A stretch of 64,000 nt of DNA from Geobacter sp. (GTDB lineage Bacteria; Desulfobacterota; Desulfuromonadia; Geobacterales; Pseudopelobacteraceae). The notes below the pieces were generated by a model. That model saw only the letters and a program-made list of their open reading frames with translations. It searched no databases and was not told where the DNA came from. Shown piece after piece: positions 55,061 through 63,938 of the stretch (positions are counted from its first letter, which is position 1; each line of letters begins with the position of its first letter). A program made the translations under genes and the position numbers. Location of the stretch: assembly GCA_003574895.1 (NCBI GenBank), contig PJFB01000008.1, positions 140,939 to 204,938 of the forward strand, given 5' to 3'.

Positions 55061-56407
55061 ATGTGCCGATTTTTTGAGCTACTGACATTATCCAATGCTC
55101 TACGCCTGATGGCTCTTTTTGCAGCTATCTTGTCTCTTAACGGATGTGCCGCAATGAAAGGGGTCCATGAGGACGATCAGCTTGTTCCAAAACATTTTGA
55201 AGGATATATCGAACGAAATGAGTTTTCTGTAGCAAAAGGAGATGATGTCATCGGCCGATTGTTATTCATCAGCCTTGAAAAGGGGGATTCTCTACCGGAT
55301 ATTGCAAGACACTTCAGCCTGGGACTAAATGGGGTCAGTGCAATTAATCCGGGGGTAGATATATGGGTGCCAAAGGCCGGAGAACGTATCACGCTACCAC
55401 TTAGCTTTATCCTGCCGGACGCTCCCAGAAAAGGCATCGTGATCAATTTGGCCGCAATGAGGCTTTTTCAATTCAAAGGAGAGGGTAACTCACTGGAAGT
55501 GTTCACCTACCCGGTAGGTGTCGGAACCGAAGAGCGCCCCTCACCCACAGGCCAAATGCATGTGGAACGCAAGGTAGTCCGGCCGACCTGGCACGTGCCA
55601 GTCTCGATTGCCAAGGATCATCTGATAAAAGGAGATCTTCTGCCAGCTGCGGTTCTTCCTGGTCCTCAAAATCCCTTAGGGGAATACGCGCTCTATTTAA
55701 GCAAGCCCAGTTACTTGATCCATGGCACCAATAAACCGGCCAGCATTGGACTAAGGGCAACCAATGGCTGCATAAGACTATATCCGGAAGATATAAAAAG
55801 ACTTTATCGGAACACCCCGGTTAAAACGCCCGTATACATCGTTAACCAGCCATATCTATTGGGCCAGCGCAATGGCTTGGTTTACATGGAAGTTCATGCA
55901 CCCTTGGAAAACATGGACGCTGCTGAGTTTGATAGGATCTATGCAAAATTGAGAGCCATTGAAAAGGAATCAGGCCGCACGCTTGACTGGAGTAAAGTCA
56001 AGAAAGTTTTGATCGAGGCCCGCGGTGTTCCTGTCCCCATATTCGAGACCAGGCAAGGAAGCGGAAAGGAGGTTGCGGAACCCATGGAGGTCAAGCATCC
56101 AAGCAAATTGTATGGCAGACCAGAAATACCGGTACTAAAAACAGATGCATGGTCTGTTTTAGCTGCTGACATGCGCGACAAGACCGATGCTGTAAGGCTT
56201 TCCGCCATTATCAACCACCAGGGTCCACAAATCCCGGCAAGGGTGTTAGCAAAAAACGATAACTACCACGTTATCGCTGGCCCTTTCAATGACGCCAAAG
56301 AGGCGAAAGATGCGATCAAACGCTTGAAAATTGATTTAGAAATAGATGGCAAATTGATTGAGCCTATCAAGAAGAGATCGTTAGAGAAAGGAGGTGATAA
56401 ACGATGA
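55061..56407 (+). CDS. L,D-transpeptidase lipoprotein (YkuD/ErfK family)
   Basis: The signal ends in LNGC (Cys near residue 29). A LysM-like segment (GDSLPDIARHFSLGLNGVSA) follows. The YkuD domain (about 128-270) has HGTNKPASIGLRATNGCIRL with catalytic His and Cys. The C-terminal portion ends in a SPOR-like repeat (NYHVIAGPFNDAKEAKDAI). L,D-transpeptidases form 3-3 crosslinks or attach lipoproteins to peptidoglycan. The enzyme is downstream of the tandem riboswitch. Its stop overlaps the Lpp-like gene (ATGA), which strongly suggests that its job includes tethering that lipoprotein. The Shine-Dalgarno at the ATG is weak; a later ATG at 55109 is less likely. Confidence 0.9.
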   Translation: MCRFFELLTLSNALRLMALFAAILSLNGCAAMKGVHEDDQLVPKHFEGYIERNEFSVAKGDDVIGRLLFISLEKGDSLPDIARHFSLGLNGVSAINPGVDIWVPKAGERITLPLSFILPDAPRKGIVINLAAMRLFQFKGEGNSLEVFTYPVGVGTEERPSPTGQMHVERKVVRPTWHVPVSIAKDHLIKGDLLPAAVLPGPQNPLGEYALYLSKPSYLIHGTNKPASIGLRATNGCIRLYPEDIKRLYRNTPVKTPVYIVNQPYLLGQRNGLVYMEVHAPLENMDAAEFDRIYAKLRAIEKESGRTLDWSKVKKVLIEARGVPVPIFETRQGSGKEVAEPMEVKHPSKLYGRPEIPVLKTDAWSVLAADMRDKTDAVRLSAIINHQGPQIPARVLAKNDNYHVIAGPFNDAKEAKDAIKRLKIDLEIDGKLIEPIKKRSLEKGGDKR

Positions 56408-56703
56408 AGAGTCTTTTGGTAATCTTAATGATGCTTGTTCTTGCTATTGCTGTGGGAGGTTGCGCCACACAAGGCGATCTGGAGAAAGTTCAGTCGCAGC
56501 AGATGCTGACTGATGCAAAAGCTGAACAGGCAGTGCAGGATGCACAAACTGCCAAGGCGGCATCCGATGCAGCCGCGCTAAAGGCAGAAGATGCCGCAAC
56601 CCGAGCAGAAAATGCCCTAAAGATGGCTGAGGAGAGGGAGAAGGTTGCAGATGAAAAGGCAAAGAAGGCTGACGCCATTTTCCAAAAATCAATGAAGAAG
56701 TAA
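56404..56703 (+). CDS. Lpp-like (Braun) lipoprotein
   Basis: The 99-residue product has a lipobox (VGGC, Cys at about residue 20), then an Ala-rich heptad helix (AKAEQAVQDAQTAKAASDAA) and a C-terminus ending in Lys-Lys (QKSMKK). This is the plan of Braun's lipoprotein, whose terminal Lys is covalently joined to peptidoglycan by L,D-transpeptidases. The helix is longer than E. coli Lpp (about 78 residues in precursor form). AAAGGAGG lies seven bases before the ATG. Co-translation with an L,D-transpeptidase supports the tether role. Confidence 0.88.
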   Translation: MKSLLVILMMLVLAIAVGGCATQGDLEKVQSQQMLTDAKAEQAVQDAQTAKAASDAAALKAEDAATRAENALKMAEEREKVADEKAKKADAIFQKSMKK

Positions 56704-56747
56704 GTCACTCTATGGGGAACTTTCAACGTTTCCGTTAGTGCTTCGGA

Positions 56748-56793
56748 AAGGAAGTGGCAGGGTTTTAATACCTTGCCACTTCCTTGTGTTTTT
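56748..56793 (+). terminator. Terminator of the L,D-transpeptidase-Lpp operon
   Basis: AAGGAAGTGGCA (56748-56759) pairs with TGCCACTTCCTT (56774-56785), followed by GTG and five Ts. Confidence 0.85.
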
Positions 56794-56951
56794 ACCGGAC
56801 AAATCTATCCGGACCATTCAAACATGTAATCTGTCAAAATCAGGGCATCTGGCTTTCCCAGACCAACGCTCCTCATGCTTCTGTCAAAGAATGAGGAGTC
56901 GAGGTAACTGAGAATCGCAAAATTTGACTTATTTCAGTGAGAGGAAGCGGA

Positions 56952-57983
56952 ATGGTGCTGCAATTATCAAGTATCCTAATAACGAAAATGAAGTCGAATA
57001 TGGGTAAAGTGCACGGTTGGATTAGTGGGTATCCCAACTCATTCTTTATCCGTATCGTAATAACATCAATGTTTGCAAGTGGATGCAGTCATTTGAATGA
57101 CGGATATCAGGCCAAGTCAACCTTTATAGAAGCGAATATTTTTTTCAGCCAAGGAAACTACAAGGCCTCTCTGGGCAAATACCAGCAAATTATCGAAAAA
57201 TATCCCTCGACAGGCGACAAGGTTCTTTTCGAGATGGGTATTATTTATGCGTATCCCAGGAATGAGCAAAAAGATTATCAGAAATCTCTGGAATGTTTTC
57301 AGAAGCTCATAAAGGATTATCCTGAGAGTGGTTACAAGAAGGATAGTGAGTTGATGATATTTAATATCAACAATGCCATTATCAAAGACAAGACGATTGC
57401 TACGCAACAGACACATATTGAGACCCTCCAACAAGAGATAATCACACTGCAAAAAAAGATCGAAGGGCTTGAACAAGAGGTTACAAACAAAGAGAACGAG
57501 AATATCAAACTGCAAAAAGAGGTATTGATAATCCACAAGGGAACGGCAGACAAGATTCTGATAGAAAAGAAAGAACGCCGGTTGACGGTATTCTCAAAGG
57601 GCAAGGTTCTCAAGACCTACAAAATCGCCTTGGGTGGAAACCCCAATGGCCCAAAAGAAAGGCAAGGCGATAACAAAACCCCTGAGGGGATCTACGTTAT
57701 CGATTCAAGAAATAAGGACAGCCGCTACCACCTGTCTCTTCATATTTCCTATCCAAACGATAAAGACAAAAAGAGAGCGCAACAACTTGGCGTTTCCCCG
57801 GGCGGAGATATCATGATCCACGGCATCAAGAACGGATTCTCGTGGGTAGGCGATCTTCACACCGGAGTTGATTGGACAAAAGGGTGCATTGCCGTTACAG
57901 ACGAAGAAATAGAGGAAATTGGCAAGTTAGTGCCAAATGGAACGATCGTTGAAATAAGGCCAGGCAGGCAAGATGGTACGTAG
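56952..57983 (+). CDS. Second L,D-transpeptidase with TPR/coiled-coil region
   Basis: The protein has an N-terminal hydrophobic segment with a possible lipobox (FASGC, about residue 45 from the ATG at 56952). TPR-like helices (ANIFFSQGNYKASLGKYQQI) and a coiled coil follow. A YkuD domain closes the protein, with HGIKNG, then HTGVDWTKGCIAVT carrying the catalytic Cys. The ATG at 56952 with AGAGGA six bases upstream is preferred to the GTG at 56937; later ATGs (codons 13 and 17) would shorten the long pre-lipobox region. It lies beyond the terminator of the riboswitch operon, so it is probably independently expressed. Confidence 0.85.
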   Translation: MVLQLSSILITKMKSNMGKVHGWISGYPNSFFIRIVITSMFASGCSHLNDGYQAKSTFIEANIFFSQGNYKASLGKYQQIIEKYPSTGDKVLFEMGIIYAYPRNEQKDYQKSLECFQKLIKDYPESGYKKDSELMIFNINNAIIKDKTIATQQTHIETLQQEIITLQKKIEGLEQEVTNKENENIKLQKEVLIIHKGTADKILIEKKERRLTVFSKGKVLKTYKIALGGNPNGPKERQGDNKTPEGIYVIDSRNKDSRYHLSLHISYPNDKDKKRAQQLGVSPGGDIMIHGIKNGFSWVGDLHTGVDWTKGCIAVTDEEIEEIGKLVPNGTIVEIRPGRQDGT

Positions 57984-58009
57984 CTGAGATTTGTAGTTAT
58001 CAATACATG

Positions 58010-58630
58010 CTATCTGTTGCTGGCAGCGAGTTTGACGCCGAAACCGATCAGGGCAATGCCGGCAAGGCGCGTTGCAATCCGCCGCGCAGAAGGTATTGCT
58101 CTCAGGCGACATGCCACAGCATTGCCAACAAAGACAAGACCCGCTTGGTACAATAAGCTGATGATCGTGACGTGGGCCATCATTGCGACAAGCGTAATGT
58201 GTGATGACCCAGGACGGAGAAACAACGGGAAGAATGCAACGAAGAACAGCACCACTTTGGGATTGGTAAGGCTGACCGCACACCCTTGGCGAAAGTAGCG
58301 CCAAGCCGATTTGAGCGGTTCCGGAGTTGTGGCATCCTGACTCACCGGTGCACGCACAAGTTGTAGCCCCAGCCAGCACAGATACGCGGCCCCGAACCAT
58401 TGAAGGGCTTGAAAGAGGATTGGATTCGCATTCATGATGGCTGCAAGCCCCGCTGCCGCCGCAACCATGAAGATAAAGTCACCAGCGAGCGTTCCGAAGA
58501 CAGCGCCGAGCCCGGCGGCCACACCGTTCCTGGCAGTGGCATTGAGGATGGCAAGAGTGCCTGCCCCGGGAATCAATTGAAAAACAAGAATTGCGGCAAG
58601 AAAGCTCGAGTAGTTTTGAATGTCACACAT
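58010..58630 (-). CDS. LysE/RhtB-family amino-acid exporter
   Basis: The 206-residue protein has six membrane helices and the family motif LIPGAGTLAILNATARNG near the N-terminus. QWFGAAYLCWLGLQLVR and VSLTNPKVVLFFVAFFPLFL follow. LysE-type proteins export amino acids or derivatives. It converges on the second L,D-transpeptidase gene with a 26-base gap and no obvious terminator. Confidence 0.9.
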   Translation of the reverse strand: MCDIQNYSSFLAAILVFQLIPGAGTLAILNATARNGVAAGLGAVFGTLAGDFIFMVAAAAGLAAIMNANPILFQALQWFGAAYLCWLGLQLVRAPVSQDATTPEPLKSAWRYFRQGCAVSLTNPKVVLFFVAFFPLFLRPGSSHITLVAMMAHVTIISLLYQAGLVFVGNAVACRLRAIPSARRIATRLAGIALIGFGVKLAASNR

Positions 58631-58697
58631 TGGCTGAACCCCTGGGCAGATTTGCTAAAACTGGATAAGTTTATATCCTTGCAGGACAGATCGCAAA

Positions 58698-59027
58698 CTA
58701 CAACACCTCTTCAGGTAAGCCACGTGAAATATTTTGGACGACCCCGCCACTCAGGTACGTGCGGCCATAATCGGACAAAACAAAACGGAACTCTCCGTGC
58801 GGCTCTAGCAGCCGCCGGGCAAGAAGCCCCATAAACCCACGGCAAAACTCCCCCAGAGTAAAGTTATCGCAACGTATGATCCTTTCCTGCAACAAAACGA
58901 TGTCAATTACCGGGTCCGTCAACAACGCATCGGTTTGCAGTAAAGACAATATACTGACCTCAACCAGCGTGAGGCCTGGGTCGATATTTAAACCGTTCTG
59001 AAGATGGGTTAAAGCGTCCGGGTTCAT
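58698..59027 (-). CDS. Hypothetical protein
   Basis: The 109-residue product starts at ATG 59027 with GAGGG upstream. The open frame extends 26 codons further but lacks a ribosome site. The sequence is helical and acidic (LLQTDALLTDPVIDIVLLQE, LGEFCRGFMGLLARRL), with no signal peptide, membrane helix or recognised domain. It is an isolated gene between a LysE exporter and a long repeat-bearing gap. Confidence 0.55.
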   Translation of the reverse strand: MNPDALTHLQNGLNIDPGLTLVEVSILSLLQTDALLTDPVIDIVLLQERIIRCDNFTLGEFCRGFMGLLARRLLEPHGEFRFVLSDYGRTYLSGGVVQNISRGLPEEVL

Positions 59028-59411
59028 TGTCCCTCTCTCTCGTTCTTTTGGCTGGAATGCATGGGGTATGGCTACAGCCACTTCATATTTCACATTCAAT
59101 GCCAAAATTCACACCAACTAATTTATCATTACTTATTAGCCAGTTATACAACAGCCATTTTACATTCGGTAAGATTGGGAATCCAGGGAGAGTAGATTTG
59201 GCGTGATTTTTAGCCTATGGCAAGACTGAAAATTCCTGTAGGGCACTAAAATGCCTCAGCAGACAAGTTATGTCACACACGCGCAAAGTGGCGCTGGCAA
59301 AGGATTAACAAGAATCTAGCATTTCATGGCGCCAGAAAAATTATGGCAACTGTAGAAGAATTTTAGAAACAATGCAGAATTTTATGGTTCAAAAAATTAA
59401 TCAAACAAAAC
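59028..59411. other. Intergenic stretch before the 67-bp repeats
   Basis: I see no gene in these 384 bases. They are AT-rich. A weak sigma-54-like TTGGC-N-GC pair near 59198-59214 has the wrong spacing. The stretch is followed by the repeats at 59412-59560. Confidence 0.5.
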
Positions 59412-59560
59412 GTAAAGAAACTTTACACTTTTTTCTAATACAACTGTAGAGCCACTATTGGCGGGCCTTTAGCAGATCGTAAAGAAACTTTACACTTTTT
59501 GCCCAATAACCTGTAAATCCACCATTGAAGCGGGTTAACAAAAACGTAAAGAAACTTTAC
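59412..59560 (+). repeat. Palindromic 67-bp-period repeats
   Basis: The palindrome GTAAAGAAACTTTAC occurs at 59412-59426, 59479-59493 and 59546-59560, exactly 67 bases apart. The first two are followed by ACTTTTT. The segments between copies are similar (AATACAACTGTAGAGCCACTA versus AATAACCTGTAAATCCACCA), so these are diverged tandem repeats rather than unique spacers. Each palindrome could be a regulator site or a weak terminator-like hairpin. Confidence 0.85.
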
Positions 59561-59682
59561 ATCTAATTTTCCGACGGCATCTCCATCCTCGGATCTGACT
59601 ATGGCTGAAAATGCCCATAGGATTGCCACCAAGTAAAACTGCTCAGATGCCTCTTCAACCGCAACTCAGGGGCAAAGGTGGA

Positions 59683-59705
59683 GGCGGGACTGCAGGAGTC
59701 CCGCC
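59683..59705 (-). terminator. GC-rich hairpin after the propeller protein gene
   Basis: GGCGGGACT (59683-59691) pairs with AGTCCCGCC (59697-59705). It lies just past the stop at 59747 (minus strand). No clear T-run follows, so termination may need Rho or the hairpin may protect the mRNA end. Confidence 0.5.
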
Positions 59706-59746
59706 CCGTTACAGATTGCTAAAACCTTAGTTCTACATACAAGTCC

Positions 59747-62700
59747 CTACTTGAAGAACACCATACCTCCCGAGCCATCGGAGAGATAGATACGACCGTT
59801 GGAAATGGCTATGTCTGTGGCTTCTGCCGCGGTGTCGGTGCGCGAGACAAGAGCAGGTGCAGTCGGGTTGGTATAGTCGATCTTAAGCAACCCGGCCTCG
59901 CCGTAGGCAACATAGAGGAAAAGCCTGCTGTTTTGCTGAGTGTGCTGCAGGCGTACGGCTCCGCCTGCAATGGTTTCATAACCGGTTGTTTCGTCCAGGG
60001 CGAACCGCCCCAGCGCTGCCGGACGGTAATCATAAACAACAGTGCCGTCCAGGGTCTTTAGAAAGATCTCGGTCGGGTCAACCCCCACCGGGACCGGTGC
60101 GATCAGATCGGCCATTGAGTAGCAGAGCACGCCGAAGGAGTCGTAGGTGACATAGGTTTTGTCGCCGACAACCTTCACGTCGATGGCCTGACCATCGGCC
60201 ACGCCGATGTCGCCGTCCTCGATCTTGATCGGCTCGAACACCTTGACGAGCTTCATGTTGGCCATGTCGGTGACATCAGCCACGCCGACACCATAAGGGC
60301 CGGCGGCCACAACGGCATATAGCTTGTTGTCCAGCGGGTTCTGCCACAACTCGATACCGGACGCGGTACCAAGCAGTGGGTCACCCTTGTTGGCGCCCAG
60401 GTTGGCCACGTAAAATCCGCTCTTGGCCGAGGAGGGGTCCTTGGTGACGTCATAGATGGTAATGCCGTTGGGGCCGTCGGCCACATAGGCGTAGTTGCCA
60501 CGGAATTCCACGTCATAGGCCTTGTCCTGGAAGGGGAGCGCCTTGACGGTGAAGTCGGAGTTGTGCTCGAAGATGTCGTTGCGCTGCAGTTTCAGCAACA
60601 GTGGCGCCCCGGCCTGGCCTGCACCCGCTTCCACCTGGTCGATGGGAACACCGCGCATGCCGTTGCCGATGCACTGGGCCCAGGTGGTGCCACGCAGTGG
60701 GTCGATGACATTGCGGGCCGTATGGGAGGCGGGATAGATGGTCTCGCCGTTGTAGATTTCCGGATACTCGTCCTGAAGGGTATTGGCCACCAGGTGAACG
60801 TTGTCCGTCGGGTATCCAAGGGAATCGAGCAGGTTGAAGGCCAATACCCCTTTGGGACCGTTGGAGAGGTAGAGATATTTGTCGCTGGAGGCAATGCCGT
60901 TGCCGTTGCCGATGGAGATGGGCTGGGTGGCTGTACCATCAACAGCGGCTCCGATCTCGTCGGTTGTCGGGAAGTAGACGAGGATCGAGAAGCGGTCCGC
61001 CATGGCCGGAGCAGTTAAGTTTTTAACATCAACAAAGACAAAACCGCCGGCACTGGAGGCCTCCAGCACGTCCACATTCCCGGCAGCGGTGAGCGCCATG
61101 GGCTCGTTCAGGAGCAGGGTGTAGCCATGGCCGTTCAGTTCTGCGGTAGCCAGCAGGCAGGGCGCCTGGTAAAAGGCCCAGGGGAGCGACTCATTGTCCA
61201 GGGGGTCATAGGGACTCATGTCATAGGAGGTGATATCCTCGTAGTCGGGGACATTGTTATTGGCAACACCGTCGGTGTTGTTGCTGTACGGCAGGGCCGG
61301 CCCGTGCCAGGAAAGTTCCGGGGTGGCAGCATTGTCCAGGATCACCAGGCCGGCGAAGTGGTCGGTCAGGAACACCTGGTTGCCGGAGACGCGGACGCCG
61401 GTGACGCCGGACTCCTTCAGCATGCCGGCCCCTTCATAGGGCAGGATGCTGGACGGGGTGCTGCCGGTCTCATAGGGGCCGTTGACCGGCACGGCCGGGA
61501 AGTAGCCAAGGTATGCGGGAGCTGACGGGGTGGTGACATCAACGGCCACCACGCCACCCAGCGAATAGGCGATGTAGGCGATGGTGCGGGTTCCCTGTAC
61601 TGCCACGGCCACATCCTGGGCCTTGTAGTACCAAAAGCCGTTGCGGGCAAAGTCCGCATAGGGGGTAAGACCGGTGCCTGTGCCCTTCATGATCACCAGG
61701 ATCTCGTACTGTACCTGACGGTAGTCCGGCATGCCGGTGAAATCGTCCAGATAGAGGTCGCCCGTGGCCGCGTCATTGCCGACACTCTGGGTGAGAGCCA
61801 TGGCGCCGAAATAGTCCTCGGTCCTGGCCTCGTCGGTGTAGAGGTTGTAGCGGCCGTTCCAGGCCAGGGAAGCGGCATCGTAGATGTTCAGGCCCAGGGC
61901 GCCCAGGCTGGCATAGAGCTTGCCGTTATTGAGCTTGATGCCGATGGGGCCGCCCCATGGATTTTCGCCGGCATACTGCAGGGTATAAATCTCCGCATCG
62001 ATCTGCAGGGTACCGTCGGCCTCGACCACACCATTGATCAGGTTGGCCAGGGCGGTCTTGTGGATGCCATAGGCAAAGTCAGCGATCCAGAGGGTGGTGC
62101 CGTCGGTCTCGGTGGCGGTAATGGGGGCCGTGGTCCCCTGAATAACCTGGTCCGGCCAGATGGTGCCGCCGGTGTCGGTAAAGGTGATGCCGGCTTGGTA
62201 GTAGTTGACCGGTAGGGTCCTGACCAGGGTCGGCAAGGTCGGGTTGGTGATATCCACCGCAGCGATGCCGGAAGGCCCGCAGGAGACGATGGCATAGACA
62301 GCGCCGTTATAGGTGACTACGTCGATATCGAAGATGAAGCCGGGCAGCGTGATTGCATAAACACTCCCCTTGGTGGTGCCGACCGGGGTAAGCTTCAGGA
62401 CGTTGCCCACGTTGAAGGCGCTCCAGGTGGCACCGCTGTAGTCGAACTTGGCAATGGCGGTAGTGGAACCGCCGATCTGGACGTTGGGTCCGAGGAATGG
62501 ATAGATATCGACCGGCTGCACGGCAACGGTGACGTCCTTGGTGGCAGGAACGCCATCGGCGCCGGTCGCGGTAAGACGGAAGACCAGTTCGGTTTCGACC
62601 GCCACATCCAGTGTACTGACATCAGCCGATGCGGCTGTGGCGCTGGTGGCGGTGAGCGGGACTTTTGGCCCGGCCACCTGGCTCCACTGGTAGCTGACCG

Positions 62701-63385
62701 GCGTACCTGTTACAGTCGCGGCCATGGCAACAGTGGTGGCCGCATGCTCGGCAAACGACGACGGAGTGGCAGTTACAGTGTTGATGACAACCCCGGCAGA
62801 AGCCATGGTAAAGCTGAGGGTGGTGGTGACATTGGCAGTGATGGTAGCCGCCTTGGTCTGAGTGGCATAGCCGGTGGCAGTACAGATGACGCTGTACGAG
62901 CCGGCGGTCATACCGGCGATGGTGTAATTGCCGACAGTATCGGTGGTAGCAATGTAACCGCCGGTGCTGGTGGCGATATTTGCCCCGGCAATGGCTGTCC
63001 CGCCGGAGTTGGTGACAGTTCCGGTCAGCGTACCGGTAGTGACCGTCGACTTGGTCAAAGCAAAGTTAAGGGTGGTTCTCACCCCGGACTTGATGACTGC
63101 GGAAGTAGTGGCGGTATTGTAACCTGTGGCACTGCAGGTGACTGTGTAAGTTGCAGGTGGCAGCGACAAGGTGTAGCTGCCGGTGGAAGCTGAAGTGGTC
63201 GTAAAAGTACCGGTGCTTGCCACCGCCTTGATGGTTGCTCCGGCGATTGCGGTCTTGCTTCCCGAAATAGTTACCTTGCCGGTCAATGTGCCATTGGCCG
63301 CATAGCTGCTGACTCCTGATAGGAGAACAGCGTTGACGAGGCAGAAGAGAATGGCAAACCACCTCGAAATGTTCTTTTTCTTCAT
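59747..63385 (-). CDS. Large secreted beta-propeller (LVIVD-type) protein with CarboxypepD-reg-like domains
   Basis: The protein has 1212 residues and a signal peptide (to about residue 29, SSYA). Two carboxypeptidase-regulatory-like domains follow (GTLTGKVTISGSKTAIAGAT; GTLTGTVTNSGGTAIAGA). Then comes an Ig/PKD-like domain (about 196-290) and a long propeller region whose repeats follow the pattern AxxxxGxxxxDxxNPxxP (e.g. GIAAVDITNPTLPTLV, GVVAVDVTTPSAPAYLG, GITIYDVTKD). It ends GRIYLSDGSGGMVFFK. It is probably an extracellular or surface protein; the ligand is unknown. AGGAGG lies four bases before the ATG. The C-terminus matches the partial gene at the window edge. Confidence 0.8.
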   Translation of the reverse strand: MKKKNISRWFAILFCLVNAVLLSGVSSYAANGTLTGKVTISGSKTAIAGATIKAVASTGTFTTTSASTGSYTLSLPPATYTVTCSATGYNTATTSAVIKSGVRTTLNFALTKSTVTTGTLTGTVTNSGGTAIAGANIATSTGGYIATTDTVGNYTIAGMTAGSYSVICTATGYATQTKAATITANVTTTLSFTMASAGVVINTVTATPSSFAEHAATTVAMAATVTGTPVSYQWSQVAGPKVPLTATSATAASADVSTLDVAVETELVFRLTATGADGVPATKDVTVAVQPVDIYPFLGPNVQIGGSTTAIAKFDYSGATWSAFNVGNVLKLTPVGTTKGSVYAITLPGFIFDIDVVTYNGAVYAIVSCGPSGIAAVDITNPTLPTLVRTLPVNYYQAGITFTDTGGTIWPDQVIQGTTAPITATETDGTTLWIADFAYGIHKTALANLINGVVEADGTLQIDAEIYTLQYAGENPWGGPIGIKLNNGKLYASLGALGLNIYDAASLAWNGRYNLYTDEARTEDYFGAMALTQSVGNDAATGDLYLDDFTGMPDYRQVQYEILVIMKGTGTGLTPYADFARNGFWYYKAQDVAVAVQGTRTIAYIAYSLGGVVAVDVTTPSAPAYLGYFPAVPVNGPYETGSTPSSILPYEGAGMLKESGVTGVRVSGNQVFLTDHFAGLVILDNAATPELSWHGPALPYSNNTDGVANNNVPDYEDITSYDMSPYDPLDNESLPWAFYQAPCLLATAELNGHGYTLLLNEPMALTAAGNVDVLEASSAGGFVFVDVKNLTAPAMADRFSILVYFPTTDEIGAAVDGTATQPISIGNGNGIASSDKYLYLSNGPKGVLAFNLLDSLGYPTDNVHLVANTLQDEYPEIYNGETIYPASHTARNVIDPLRGTTWAQCIGNGMRGVPIDQVEAGAGQAGAPLLLKLQRNDIFEHNSDFTVKALPFQDKAYDVEFRGNYAYVADGPNGITIYDVTKDPSSAKSGFYVANLGANKGDPLLGTASGIELWQNPLDNKLYAVVAAGPYGVGVADVTDMANMKLVKVFEPIKIEDGDIGVADGQAIDVKVVGDKTYVTYDSFGVLCYSMADLIAPVPVGVDPTEIFLKTLDGTVVYDYRPAALGRFALDETTGYETIAGGAVRLQHTQQNSRLFLYVAYGEAGLLKIDYTNPTAPALVSRTDTAAEATDIAISNGRIYLSDGSGGMVFFK

Positions 63386-63938
63386 ATTACCTCCTTGATT
63401 TAGCTGAACTGCGTTGTTGATATTGCGGAATCGACGTGTAAGAGAATGGACAACTTCCTCCTTTCAGGGATTATTTAGTTCCTTGCGGACATGTCCGAGC
63501 TGTGAAATTGTGTTTGCTACATGACCCAAAAGACTCCGCCGCCTTAAAACCAGCGACGTTGGCAGGTTCCGTTCTCTGTGGAATGATTCTGACTGTAAAA
63601 CTGGGGATTGAGTGTGCTGAACTCGATGCAGGCAGATGGTCATATATGCGTGTATGAATTTTGCTTAATTAGCAATTGCTATGCCAAATATTCCATCACG
63701 CCATATTCGCAATCATCTGCTCCCTAGTGCAGCAAGTCATTTCAGCATGTTGAAATCGCATTTTTTGGGGGCAACGGCTTATGATGCTGATCGGAATCGG
63801 TAGGTTTTTTCACTGTTTCCGTCATTATGCCAAATCACCACCGTGAATTAGCTACATCTCACTTTATCGGGATCACAAGCACGCCAGACAAACGGTGGCG
63901 GGGCCATTTCGGCCCCGCCACCGTTGCCTTACACTTCC
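63386..63938. other. Upstream region of the propeller gene
   Basis: These 553 bases hold the ribosome site of the propeller gene, a perfect 12-base palindrome CGGACATGTCCG at 63486-63497, and the hairpin at 63891-63925. I see no gene and no recognised riboswitch. The palindrome could be an operator. Confidence 0.5.
63891..63925 (-). terminator. Perfect 15-bp hairpin after the second propeller gene
   Basis: AACGGTGGCGGGGCC (63891-63905) pairs perfectly with 63911-63925. It follows the stop at 63939 on the minus strand in the same relative place as the hairpin after the first propeller gene. The T-run is weak. Confidence 0.55.

Noticed and set aside
59198..59214. Sigma-54 promoter TTGGC...GC
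   Set aside because: Eleven bases separate GG and GC instead of ten, and no plus-strand gene follows.
59412..59560. CRISPR array
   Set aside because: Only three short repeats occur, the palindrome is 15 bases, and the intervening sequences are themselves similar rather than unique. No cas genes are visible.
59435..59632. Minus-strand 65-codon frame across the repeats
   Set aside because: It follows the repeat unit, has no ribosome site and no domain; the region looks non-coding.
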